Origin: a virus
Reading direction: 5' to 3' (one strand)
IMG/VR virus record: IMGVR_UViG_3300035698_032643
Coordinates: 1 to 38,415 of that record
DNA length: 38,415 bases
The notes under the pieces are model-generated. The model saw only the letters and a program-made list of their open reading frames with translations, searched no databases and had not been told where the DNA came from. Of the stretch, positions 30,275-37,594 are shown piece by piece. Each line of letters begins with the position of its first letter. Position 1 is the stretch's first letter. A program made the position numbers and the translations under genes.

Positions 30275-32611
30275 ATGGGGATCTTCAAAACTTTTAAAAC
30301 AAGGATGGGTAAGCTTAATCCTTATGCTAATATAGCGACGTTATCTAAACAATTACAACTTAACCAGGTGGCTATGGATGGTTTACTTCGTCCTGGAAGC
30401 GGAGGAAACAGAGGTTATGAAGGTAGTACTTTTGTTGTTCCAAGATATCCTCTTCCTTTAGAAACATTGTATGATGTTGCTTATAATTCTGATACTTTGT
30501 CTACAATTCATTTTGCGCTTAAGCTTGAATGTTTCAGGAATGGTTTTGAACTTTTGGAAGCTGATTCAACTGATAGTGATACCATGACTTCTGAAGATGA
30601 TGTTAAGACAAATAATGAGTATATGAATGGTGTTCTTGAAAGGCTTGATAATGTTAATGAGAACGGACAGAGTAATCTTGATGTTCATGAAGAGCTTGAA
30701 GATGACTGGAATATTATGGATGATATTTTTAAGTTTTACTTATTTGATTACAAATTTAATTCTGCAGGAGAAATTAGTGATTATGATCTAAGAGAAATGA
30801 TGCGGATGGATCCTAAATATATGGGTCTTGTCATGAATTACCAGGACAGGCCAGGCTATGATGATAAAAGTAATATCCTTACTGTTTGTCCAGATCATAG
30901 GAACGCGCTTTTAACAAATACTGAACTATGCCCTCAGTGTAACAAAATGACTTATAAAGCTTATTACAGGCATTTGTACCGTGGAGATGCTCTGTACTAT
31001 TTCAAGCATGAAGTTTATCATAAGAGCAGGTACAGGAAAAGTAAAAGATTAGGTTTCAGTCCGATAATTACTGTTTGGCAAAAGAATGCAACTCTTTGGA
31101 AACAGGATAAATATATTCTTGAAATGTATACTAAGGAAAGGCCACCAAAAAGTGCTTTATTCTTTAAGACTTCTAATGTTGAAAGTTTAAAAGCTGCATG
31201 GGAAGAAGCTAAAGTTAATGCTAACGCAAACCCTCATCACCCTGTTGTCATGGCAATACAGAGTAGCGGTATTAAAGGTGAGCAAGGTAAGTTTGTTGAG
31301 TTTGTAGATTTCATGAGAAGCCTTGATGATTTGCAATTCACTGAACAAAGAGAAGAGTATAGGAGAACAATTGGCGCAGTCTATGGAGTTCTCCCAATTT
31401 GGCAAGCAGACACGTCAACCAGTGGCGGCCTAAATAATGAAGGTATGCAGATCACAGTTACTAATCGTAGGATCCAGGCTAACCAGTCAGGGCATGATGA
31501 TATTTTTAAGAATGATCTTAAAGCAATGAAAGTTGAAGGATTAGTTTTAAAACTTAAACCTTCTGAAGAACAGGATGAAATGGCTAAGCTTGACAGACAA
31601 CAGAAAAGTCTTGAGATTGGTGAGAAGGCTGCAGAGCTTGGTCTTGAAGTTGTTTATGTTGAAGATACTGATGAGGTTAAGATCCATCCAGGAACTATTG
31701 AAGCACGTTCTCCAATATCTGGCTTCCCGGGTATTCCACAAAATTCTAACTCTTTTGATTCACCCCCAACAAACGAAGGAGATGTTGATAATTCTGGAAC
31801 ACCCGAGGAGCCTTCTTTTAATAAAGCTGATAAACAAAAAAAAAAGCCAAATTTAGGAAATAGGGCTAATTTCACTACCTTTTCTAAGACTCTTGAAGAA
31901 AATGTTGATATATTCTTAAAGAAATTTAAGCGTAAACCTTCAAGTTTTGAGATGTCTAAAATGATTAAAGAGATTGACAAAAATCTTTATGACAGTCTGA
32001 AGAGTTCTGTTGGTTTAAGTTTTGATAAAGTTTATAAGGATCAGATGGATTTTGTTGGTAAAGATCTTGGAGTGAATATTGTTTTTGGTCAGGTTGATGT
32101 TAATGCTTTGGAAGCTTTGAAGAACCAGGATGTTTTAAGTAAGGCTTTTAAGGATTTGTCTAATGATGTTGTTTCTAAATTGAATCTTATTTTGAATGAG
32201 AGTTATGCTAATCCTGCAGAGTTGACTGTTGCGAAGATTACTGAAAAGATTAAGGATGTTGCTGATGTTACAGATTATCGTGCAGAGAATATTGCAAGGA
32301 CTGAACTTGGTAAAGTTGCAAGTGCTGCTCGAAGGAATAGTTATAAGAAAGAAGATTCTGAGAATGAGTTTAATTATTTATGGATTGGACCAAATGATCA
32401 TAGAACTACTTCGACAAGTAAAAGAATTAAGAAGCGTGTTGGTAAGGGAGTTAAGTGGCAGAAATTAATTAATATTATTGAGGAGGAGTCTATTAAAGAT
32501 TTTCCTAAGTGGGTAGTTGATAAGAATTTTCCAGTTAGTCATTATCAGTCGAGACATATATTCCTTAGAACTCAAGGTTCTTTAAAAGATAATATATTTT
32601 TTAAAACTTAA
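30275..32611 (+). CDS. Portal protein fused to MuF-like minor head protein
   Basis: 778 residues. Residues 1 to about 470 are portal-like (LPLETLYDVAYNSDTLSTI; FVDFMRSLDDLQFTEQREE; RRTIGAVYGVLPIW; ITVTNRRIQANQ). Inside it, around residues 208-230, is a Cys/His cluster (CPDHRN and CPQCNKM), a probable zinc-stabilised loop. A linker (about 490-535) rich in Pro/Ser/Lys leads to a MuF-type domain with DYRAENIARTELGKVASAA and LWIGPNDHRTTS. Portal and MuF are often neighbouring genes; fusion ties the DNA-entry ring to the internal minor head protein. Followed by a hairpin terminator. Confidence 0.82.
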   Translation: MGIFKTFKTRMGKLNPYANIATLSKQLQLNQVAMDGLLRPGSGGNRGYEGSTFVVPRYPLPLETLYDVAYNSDTLSTIHFALKLECFRNGFELLEADSTDSDTMTSEDDVKTNNEYMNGVLERLDNVNENGQSNLDVHEELEDDWNIMDDIFKFYLFDYKFNSAGEISDYDLREMMRMDPKYMGLVMNYQDRPGYDDKSNILTVCPDHRNALLTNTELCPQCNKMTYKAYYRHLYRGDALYYFKHEVYHKSRYRKSKRLGFSPIITVWQKNATLWKQDKYILEMYTKERPPKSALFFKTSNVESLKAAWEEAKVNANANPHHPVVMAIQSSGIKGEQGKFVEFVDFMRSLDDLQFTEQREEYRRTIGAVYGVLPIWQADTSTSGGLNNEGMQITVTNRRIQANQSGHDDIFKNDLKAMKVEGLVLKLKPSEEQDEMAKLDRQQKSLEIGEKAAELGLEVVYVEDTDEVKIHPGTIEARSPISGFPGIPQNSNSFDSPPTNEGDVDNSGTPEEPSFNKADKQKKKPNLGNRANFTTFSKTLEENVDIFLKKFKRKPSSFEMSKMIKEIDKNLYDSLKSSVGLSFDKVYKDQMDFVGKDLGVNIVFGQVDVNALEALKNQDVLSKAFKDLSNDVVSKLNLILNESYANPAELTVAKITEKIKDVADVTDYRAENIARTELGKVASAARRNSYKKEDSENEFNYLWIGPNDHRTTSTSKRIKKRVGKGVKWQKLINIIEEESIKDFPKWVVDKNFPVSHYQSRHIFLRTQGSLKDNIFFKT

Positions 32612-32649
32612 GTATGGATTATTGTTTTCCATTTTAGATCACCTATTTA

Positions 32650-32694
32650 GGACTTAGTGGGTTTATTCTTTTTCCTGCTAAGTTCTTTTTTTTT
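32650..32694 (+). terminator. Hairpin plus T9 terminator after portal-MuF
   Basis: GGACTTAG (32650-32657) pairs with CTAAGTTC (32678-32685), one G-T included, and nine T follow (32686-32694). It separates the portal transcript from the next promoter, which begins one base later. Confidence 0.7.
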
Positions 32695-32711
32695 CGATAA
32701 TGTTATAAACG
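32695..32711 (+). promoter_or_regulatory. Archaeal-type promoter, late class, leaderless start
   Basis: CGATAATGTTATAAACG with TATA at 32703-32710; ATG 32734 is about 28 bp from its centre. Confidence 0.75.
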
Positions 32712-32733
32712 AATTCTATTATAATAAAATATT

Positions 32734-33147
32734 ATGGCAACAGCAGAACAACAATTATTAAGCGCAGTTGATAAATTCATGGATGATATTGCAGATAGAA
32801 TTTTTGAACTTAGCCAATTAACTCTTATTGATGAAAACAAAACTGATAGTTCAACAATGTTTAAAACCGCAAATGTTGTAAGAAAACCTTTTGAGAAAAC
32901 AATTGTTTATCCTGCACCTTATTCTGATGTTATCGAGTTTGGAAGAAATCCAGGAAGTCCAGTTTATAGTAAATGGTTACATAAATGGGTTGAAAGAAAG
33001 CTTGGAATTACTGATCCTAAAAGGATTAAGAGTGTGAGTTTTGCAATTGCAAAGAGTATACAAGAAAGAGGATTGCAAGCAACTAATTTTTTGACTAATG
33101 CTGCTTTTAAAGCAAGGAGTGAAATGGAGAGTGGAATAAATGAATGA
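32734..33147 (+). CDS. HK97 gp10-like head-tail joining protein
   Basis: 137 residues. IVYPAPYSDVIEFGRNPGSP (about 57-76) followed by IAKSIQERGLQATNFLTNAA (about 103-122) fits the HK97 gp10-like family: the short beta hairpin with Y-x-x-x-I-E-F-G, then an amphipathic helix. These proteins sit at the neck between head and tail. Here the gene lies before the protease and capsid genes, apart from the other neck genes at 6165-7616. It overlaps the protease gene by 8 bp. Confidence 0.75.
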   Translation: MATAEQQLLSAVDKFMDDIADRIFELSQLTLIDENKTDSSTMFKTANVVRKPFEKTIVYPAPYSDVIEFGRNPGSPVYSKWLHKWVERKLGITDPKRIKSVSFAIAKSIQERGLQATNFLTNAAFKARSEMESGINE

Positions 33148-34495
33148 TGTAATGTTTGTTAAAAAATCTGAAGGTAATGCAGCATATTCTTTTAATGAGG
33201 TTTTGGATGCTTTCCAGAGTATGGATGATATGGAGATGCTTCGTGAAGTTGTTGAGAATGCTGAAGATAGAGTTTATGTTAGTTGGGCGAGTGTTGATGT
33301 TCGTGATCATGATGGTGAGAAAGTTCAGATAACAGATATAATTAATGATCAAGATACTTTGCTTAAAAGGAATGGTCCTATTTCTGATACTCATACTAAT
33401 GCTATTGTTGGCCAGACGCATGCATATAAAGTTCTTGAACATCCTGAAGCTAAGAAGATGGGTGTTTTGCATTTGAACAGGATCTTTGATGATAATAAAC
33501 AGGATGATCTTGTATGGAGCGAAACCCAATCTGGAAAAAGAAAAGGATCCAGTGTGGGAGGTTTTAATCTAAAGTTTAAATTTGAGAAGGATCCTGATAC
33601 TGGTCTTATGACAAGGATCAGAGATGATTTTCACCAGTATGAGACTGCTAATGTTAAGGATCCTGCAAATCCTTTGGCACTTAATGAGTTTGTAAGTTTG
33701 GTTGCTAAGAGCAAAAATCCGATTAAGAAAATGCTTTCTAAATCAGAAATGGAGACTGTCGACGACATAATGGGCTATGTGGCAGGTAAGATAGCTAAAT
33801 TAAAGGAAACTTTTGATAAAGGTTATGAAAAGCCAAAAAAAGAAGTTGGCAAAGAAGAAACAAAAAAGGCAAATTCGGACAAAAACGCCGATAATGTTAT
33901 AAATAAGAAAACTAATGATTTAGATAATGTTGAAAAATCTAAATTTATGAGGGATAAAAAAATGGCTGAAGAAGTTAAAAAAACAAATGATGAACAGATT
34001 GCTTCTATTACTAAATCTGTGGGTGACTTAACAGATGTTGTTAAATCACTTGCTGAGAAAGTACAAAAGCAAGATGCAATAGTTGCAAAACAAGAAGATG
34101 AAAAACCTAAGGAAGAACCTAAAGAGGAACCTAAGGTAGAAAAACCTGAAGAGAAAAAGGTTGAAGAGACAAAGAAAGAAGAAGCAAAATCAGATATTCC
34201 TGGAGAAGCAGATGCTAAACAACCTGAACCTCCTTTAGCAGAAAACAGTAATCAAGAATCAGTTTTCAAGGAAATGGTTTCAAAACAGAATACGATTATT
34301 GAAGGATTACAAAAGGATATGGCATCAGTTAAGAAATCAGCTGAAACCAGACCAGGATTCCAAGAGACAGCGAAAGTCACAAAAGCAAGAAAAGAAAATG
34401 AAACTCTTGCAGTAGATATCGCAAAAGGAACTGTTAAGAAATCCTTCAGACACTGTCATGATGTAAGCCGAGATATGGGCTTACTAATCGAGTAG
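33140..34495 (+). CDS. Prohead protease fused to scaffold domain
   Basis: 451 residues. Residues about 40-215 form a U35/HK97-type prohead protease: YVSWASVDVRDHDGEKV, His85 in ISDTHTNAIVG and Ser137/138 in GSSVGGF. After a Lys-rich linker (about 230-265), residues about 275-451 form a scaffold: coiled coil (EEVKKTNDEQIASITKSVGD), a repetitive Glu/Lys/Pro stretch, and a second helix ending RHCHDVSRDMGLLIE. The protease matures the procapsid and removes the scaffold. A promoter and ribosome site inside the gene indicate separate expression of the scaffold half. Confidence 0.85.
   Translation: MNDVMFVKKSEGNAAYSFNEVLDAFQSMDDMEMLREVVENAEDRVYVSWASVDVRDHDGEKVQITDIINDQDTLLKRNGPISDTHTNAIVGQTHAYKVLEHPEAKKMGVLHLNRIFDDNKQDDLVWSETQSGKRKGSSVGGFNLKFKFEKDPDTGLMTRIRDDFHQYETANVKDPANPLALNEFVSLVAKSKNPIKKMLSKSEMETVDDIMGYVAGKIAKLKETFDKGYEKPKKEVGKEETKKANSDKNADNVINKKTNDLDNVEKSKFMRDKKMAEEVKKTNDEQIASITKSVGDLTDVVKSLAEKVQKQDAIVAKQEDEKPKEEPKEEPKVEKPEEKKVEETKKEEAKSDIPGEADAKQPEPPLAENSNQESVFKEMVSKQNTIIEGLQKDMASVKKSAETRPGFQETAKVTKARKENETLAVDIAKGTVKKSFRHCHDVSRDMGLLIE
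33887..33909 (+). promoter_or_regulatory. Intragenic late-class promoter inside the protease gene
   Basis: The motif CGATAATGTTATAAATAAG lies here inside a coding region and the site is identical over 23 bases to the intergenic promoter at 7115-7137. TATA is at 33897-33904; the expected start is near 33928, upstream of ATG 33947 and ATG 33962. Confidence 0.7.
33962..34495 (+). CDS. Nested scaffold protein (in-frame internal start)
   Basis: 177 residues, identical to the C-terminal part of the protease gene product. ATG 33962 has its own ribosome site GAGGGA (33949-33954, 7 nt spacing) and lies about 60 bp downstream of the intragenic TATA box. ATG 33947 is an alternative. This arrangement gives excess free scaffold relative to protease, as for lambda C/Nu3, where the smaller protein starts inside the larger gene. 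In lambda the control is translational; here a promoter also seems to be used. Confidence 0.65.
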   Translation: MAEEVKKTNDEQIASITKSVGDLTDVVKSLAEKVQKQDAIVAKQEDEKPKEEPKEEPKVEKPEEKKVEETKKEEAKSDIPGEADAKQPEPPLAENSNQESVFKEMVSKQNTIIEGLQKDMASVKKSAETRPGFQETAKVTKARKENETLAVDIAKGTVKKSFRHCHDVSRDMGLLIE

Positions 34496-34509
34496 GAGGA
34501 GAGAAAAAA

Positions 34510-35637
34510 ATGGTAGACTTTAACAATATGGACAATCTTTTACAACATTATTATGGTGGGTTTGGTGTAAAAAAAGATGCACCAGTTCTTACTACAACAA
34601 CAGGCGTTTATAACCCAGTGTTTGGAGCTTTCGCATTTAATCAGATAAATATGGAAGCAAATGCATTTGCGTTATTGCCTAAATATCCATGGCCGCATTC
34701 AGGATTTAGAGCTATCACAGCAGATCCTTCAAGTTCAGATTATGGAGCAGTAGCAGAAAACGGAAATATTCCTGCAACTATTAAGCCAACATTTGCAGAA
34801 ATTACAGTGACCACAAAGCAAGTAGTTCATTCTTTTGATGTTTCATACATCCAAGAGGGTAAAGTGAATAAGTCAGCTGATGATGCAATTGGAGATATGG
34901 AATTCTTAAGAGGTTACTTTGCAACATTCCACGGAAAGGATATTAACCGTCAGATTTTGATTGATGGAGATACTCTTGCAACAAACAAATTTGAAAGTAT
35001 TGATAGGGTAACCGCATCAAGTGCTTATGCAACAGCAGTTGGATGGACAGCAGGAGATGAAGATATCTATGGAATCGACAGAAGTGGAGCAGCATGGGCA
35101 GATGCTTATGTAAACCATAATTCTGGAGTTGACAGATTCTTAACTGATGAGATCATCAGGACAAGTTTTTCAAATCTTGAAACAAATGGTGCTGCAACTA
35201 ATTTAATGTTGACAGGAAATGACACTAAATGGAAGATCTTTGGTATTTACGAAAACCAAGTAAGATATCAAGGAGTTCTCCAAAAGAATGTTGGTTTTAC
35301 TATTGGTATTAACGGTGTTGAAACTGATGGTGGAATGGGAGCAGGTGTTCGAGTAGCAACTGTTTACGGTACACCTTTGTTCAGCACTCAGAGTGCAGCG
35401 CAAGATACAATTTCAAGAATTTATATGCTTGACACAACTGAAGAAGCAGGAAGTGGACGGCCAAGACTTGGAATCTCACTTATGTATCCGACACTTTACT
35501 TTGAAAGCGGAATGAGTGCAGCAAATCCTAATCCGTTTGCGATTGGAAGATTTGGAACTGAAGGAGTTTATTATACAGCAGGAGAATTGGTGTGTACTTT
35601 TTTAGCAGCACAAGGATCTATAAGAGATCTTAAGTAG
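34510..35637 (+). CDS. Major capsid protein (HK97 fold)
   Basis: 375 residues with a strong ribosome site (AGGAGGAG at 34495-34502). Typical order for an HK97-fold capsid: N-terminal arm, then FALLPKYPWPHSGFRAIT, a long strand pair (ITVTTKQVVHSFDVSYI), spine-helix region (GYFATFHGKDINRQILIDG) and P-domain, and a late strand region (YGTPLFSTQSA). It directly follows protease-scaffold, as in most tailed viruses. No long N-terminal delta domain is seen, consistent with the separate scaffold. Confidence 0.85.
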   Translation: MVDFNNMDNLLQHYYGGFGVKKDAPVLTTTTGVYNPVFGAFAFNQINMEANAFALLPKYPWPHSGFRAITADPSSSDYGAVAENGNIPATIKPTFAEITVTTKQVVHSFDVSYIQEGKVNKSADDAIGDMEFLRGYFATFHGKDINRQILIDGDTLATNKFESIDRVTASSAYATAVGWTAGDEDIYGIDRSGAAWADAYVNHNSGVDRFLTDEIIRTSFSNLETNGAATNLMLTGNDTKWKIFGIYENQVRYQGVLQKNVGFTIGINGVETDGGMGAGVRVATVYGTPLFSTQSAAQDTISRIYMLDTTEEAGSGRPRLGISLMYPTLYFESGMSAANPNPFAIGRFGTEGVYYTAGELVCTFLAAQGSIRDLK

Positions 35638-35649
35638 GAGGAGATCAGA

Positions 35650-36570
35650 ATGGGAGGACAAGGATTAACAGGACCAAACCCTGCAGCACCACCTTATAAT
35701 GCTGGCCCTTATTTTTGGGATCAACAAGTTACATTTTCGCAGGGTGTATCAGGAGTAAATACTAACAAAGATGTATGGTATGTTGATAGTGCAGGTTCTT
35801 CAGGTGAAGGAAGATCTTGGGATGATGCATTTGATACAATTGCAGCAGCACTTACTGCAGCAGGCGATGGAGATTATATCTTTATTGCACCAGGAGATTA
35901 TGAGATTAGTGCGGCATTAGCAGTTACTAATGATAATCTCACAATAGTAGGACCAAACAAAAGTTGCAATGATTACAGAGCGCTTATTTATTCTGATGGT
36001 GCAATGGATCTTATGACTGTTGATGCTAACCAAGTTAGCATTATAGGATTAGGATTTAGTGCAGCAGGAGGAAACGGAAACGGTATTGCTATTGCAGGAA
36101 CAACAGCATCTTATAAGTTATATGTTGCAAATTGCAGATTTGATGGATGGGGTAATGATGGATATGGGATCTTATGTGATGATACCCAAGATCAGCCAGA
36201 TCTTGTTGTTGAAGATTGTTTGTTTAGAAGCTGGGCAACTGGTAGTATATACCACAATGCAACAAGAGCAGTTTATCGAAGAAATATTATTCAGGTTGAT
36301 GCAGCAGCTATTGGGATAAATTGTATTCCTACAGCTGGAAATAGGCCAGATTCATGGATTTATGACAACCTAATATTGGGAAGCAATTCTACAGATATAG
36401 GAATACAGATTGCAGCTACAGAACCAACAGATGGAACACTTGCAGTATTTAATAATACAATAGCAAATTGTAATTTGAATATTACACAGGACAAATCTGA
36501 TGCAGGAGTTGTCAACAACGGTACTTACGGAGATGGAGCAACATTCTTCCAAGTAGATCCTAACGCATAA
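35650..36570 (+). CDS. Beta-helix protein next to capsid (decoration/head-fibre candidate)
   Basis: 306 residues with a strong TAGGAGGAG upstream. After a Pro/Gly-rich start (GLTGPNPAAPPYNAGPYFW), the chain opens a pectate-lyase-like right-handed beta-helix: VWYVDSAGSSGEGRSWDDAF, IFIAPGDYEISAA, LTIVGPNKS, VANCRFDGWGN, VVEDCLFRSW, RRNIIQVDA, YDNLILGS and FNNTIANC, one coil each. Catalytic residues are not recognisable. Its place directly after the capsid gene, without a signal peptide, suggests a head decoration or head fibre. The beta-helix at 2714 is exported, this one is not. Confidence 0.7.
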   Translation: MGGQGLTGPNPAAPPYNAGPYFWDQQVTFSQGVSGVNTNKDVWYVDSAGSSGEGRSWDDAFDTIAAALTAAGDGDYIFIAPGDYEISAALAVTNDNLTIVGPNKSCNDYRALIYSDGAMDLMTVDANQVSIIGLGFSAAGGNGNGIAIAGTTASYKLYVANCRFDGWGNDGYGILCDDTQDQPDLVVEDCLFRSWATGSIYHNATRAVYRRNIIQVDAAAIGINCIPTAGNRPDSWIYDNLILGSNSTDIGIQIAATEPTDGTLAVFNNTIANCNLNITQDKSDAGVVNNGTYGDGATFFQVDPNA

Positions 36571-36584
36571 ACAGGTGGATGAAG

Positions 36585-36704
36585 ATGAAAACTAAAAAAT
36601 CTATTCATGAAAGAGATGCTGAACGTATGGCAGAGTTAGCAAAAACAGAGCATGCTAATAAAGGCAAGTCTGGGAAAAAGAAAGCTAAGAAATCTGAAAA
36701 ATAA
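36585..36704 (+). CDS. 39-aa basic protein
   Basis: ATG 36585 follows AGGTGGATGAAG. The N-terminal half is helical (IHERDAERMAELAKTEHA) and the C-terminal half almost all Lys/Gly/Ser. It may bind DNA inside the head or be a small assembly factor. No family recognised. Confidence 0.5.
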   Translation: MKTKKSIHERDAERMAELAKTEHANKGKSGKKKAKKSEK

Positions 36705-36735
36705 TTTTTTTATTTTTTTTAAATAATTTTTTAAT
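36705..36735 (+). terminator. Oligo-T terminator after the capsid genes
   Basis: Three T-runs (36705-36711, 36713-36720 and 36728-36732) follow the stop of the basic protein gene with no hairpin. Fits archaeal U-rich termination; partial read-through is likely because no strong promoter follows. Confidence 0.5.
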
Positions 36736-36761
36736 ATAAGATATTGGAGATGAGAACTAAA

Positions 36762-37418
36762 ATGGGTAAATTCGTATGTATAACACAAACATTGCAGACA
36801 AATCAGTACATTGGACCTTCTGGGACAAAATATATGAGTATTAGAGGAAAACCTTTTGAGGTAACTAATAAGATAGATCTTAAATGGATCACTACAAAAA
36901 CAAGAGTTAATCGTTTCAAGAAATGGAATATTTTTATGAAAGAAAAACAAGAATCTGATGTTGATGTAGTTCTTTATGATAAGATGAAAAAGATTGGTCT
37001 TGATGATAAGGATGCAGAGATTGTTCGAGATATTTATATGCAGGAAAAGAATGTTATTGATGCTGTTGAGCATAATTATAAATTGGACATTTCTATTTCA
37101 GAACCGGGTAGGCTTAAGATTAAGGCTTGGGTTAGTGAAGAGACAGATCCTCCTAAGCAACCAGATAAACCTGAACCAGAAACTGATGAAGAAAAGAATA
37201 AAAGGCTTCTTGAAGAAAATAAAGTTTTGAAAGAAGAAGGAATGTTATCTGATGAACCTTTTGAAGAAACTCTTCCAGGGCATCAGGAAAATAATAAAGA
37301 AATATCTAATCAAGAAGTAAAGGTTGTAGGAAATCAGACAATACATAATACAGATCTTACTGGGGATAAGTATGTTCCAACTGAACCAGATAAAGATTTT
37401 ATTGATTCAAAAAAATAA
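36762..37418 (+). CDS. 218-aa hypothetical virion-cluster protein
   Basis: ATG 36762, with ATATTGGAGATGA at 36741-36753. The first about 60 residues are beta-like (FVCITQTLQTNQYIGPSG; FEVTNKIDLKWITT), the middle is helical (KIGLDDKDAEIVRDIYMQ), and the last about 85 residues are acidic, Pro/Lys-rich and disordered. Position between capsid and fibre-like genes suggests a head or neck accessory protein. Family not recognised. Confidence 0.55.
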   Translation: MGKFVCITQTLQTNQYIGPSGTKYMSIRGKPFEVTNKIDLKWITTKTRVNRFKKWNIFMKEKQESDVDVVLYDKMKKIGLDDKDAEIVRDIYMQEKNVIDAVEHNYKLDISISEPGRLKIKAWVSEETDPPKQPDKPEPETDEEKNKRLLEENKVLKEEGMLSDEPFEETLPGHQENNKEISNQEVKVVGNQTIHNTDLTGDKYVPTEPDKDFIDSKK

Positions 37419-37435
37419 GCAGGAGTTGAAAATTA

Positions 37436-37582
37436 ATGACAGCAGGAGATATAGAAGTTTTAGGACCTTTTGAACTTTCAGAAATTGATGCAGGACTAAC
37501 AGGAAGTGTAGTTGTTGCAGATCTTATTGTTCCTTTAAGGCATGGAAGACAATGGGCTTTTGTCGTAGTTAAGGCAGCATAA
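37436..37582 (+). CDS. 48-aa small beta protein
   Basis: ATG 37436 after AGGAGTTGA. Product GDIEVLGPFELSEIDAGL then VVVADLIVPLRHGRQWAFV looks like a compact beta unit. It may be a capsid stabiliser. No family recognised. Confidence 0.5.
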   Translation: MTAGDIEVLGPFELSEIDAGLTGSVVVADLIVPLRHGRQWAFVVVKAA

Positions 37583-37594
37583 AAACAGGTTAAG

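Noticed and set aside
413-37073. Many minus-strand open frames of 60-217 residues
   Set aside because: All lie opposite well-supported plus-strand genes, have low-complexity Ile/Ser/Phe-rich products and lack ribosome sites or promoters.
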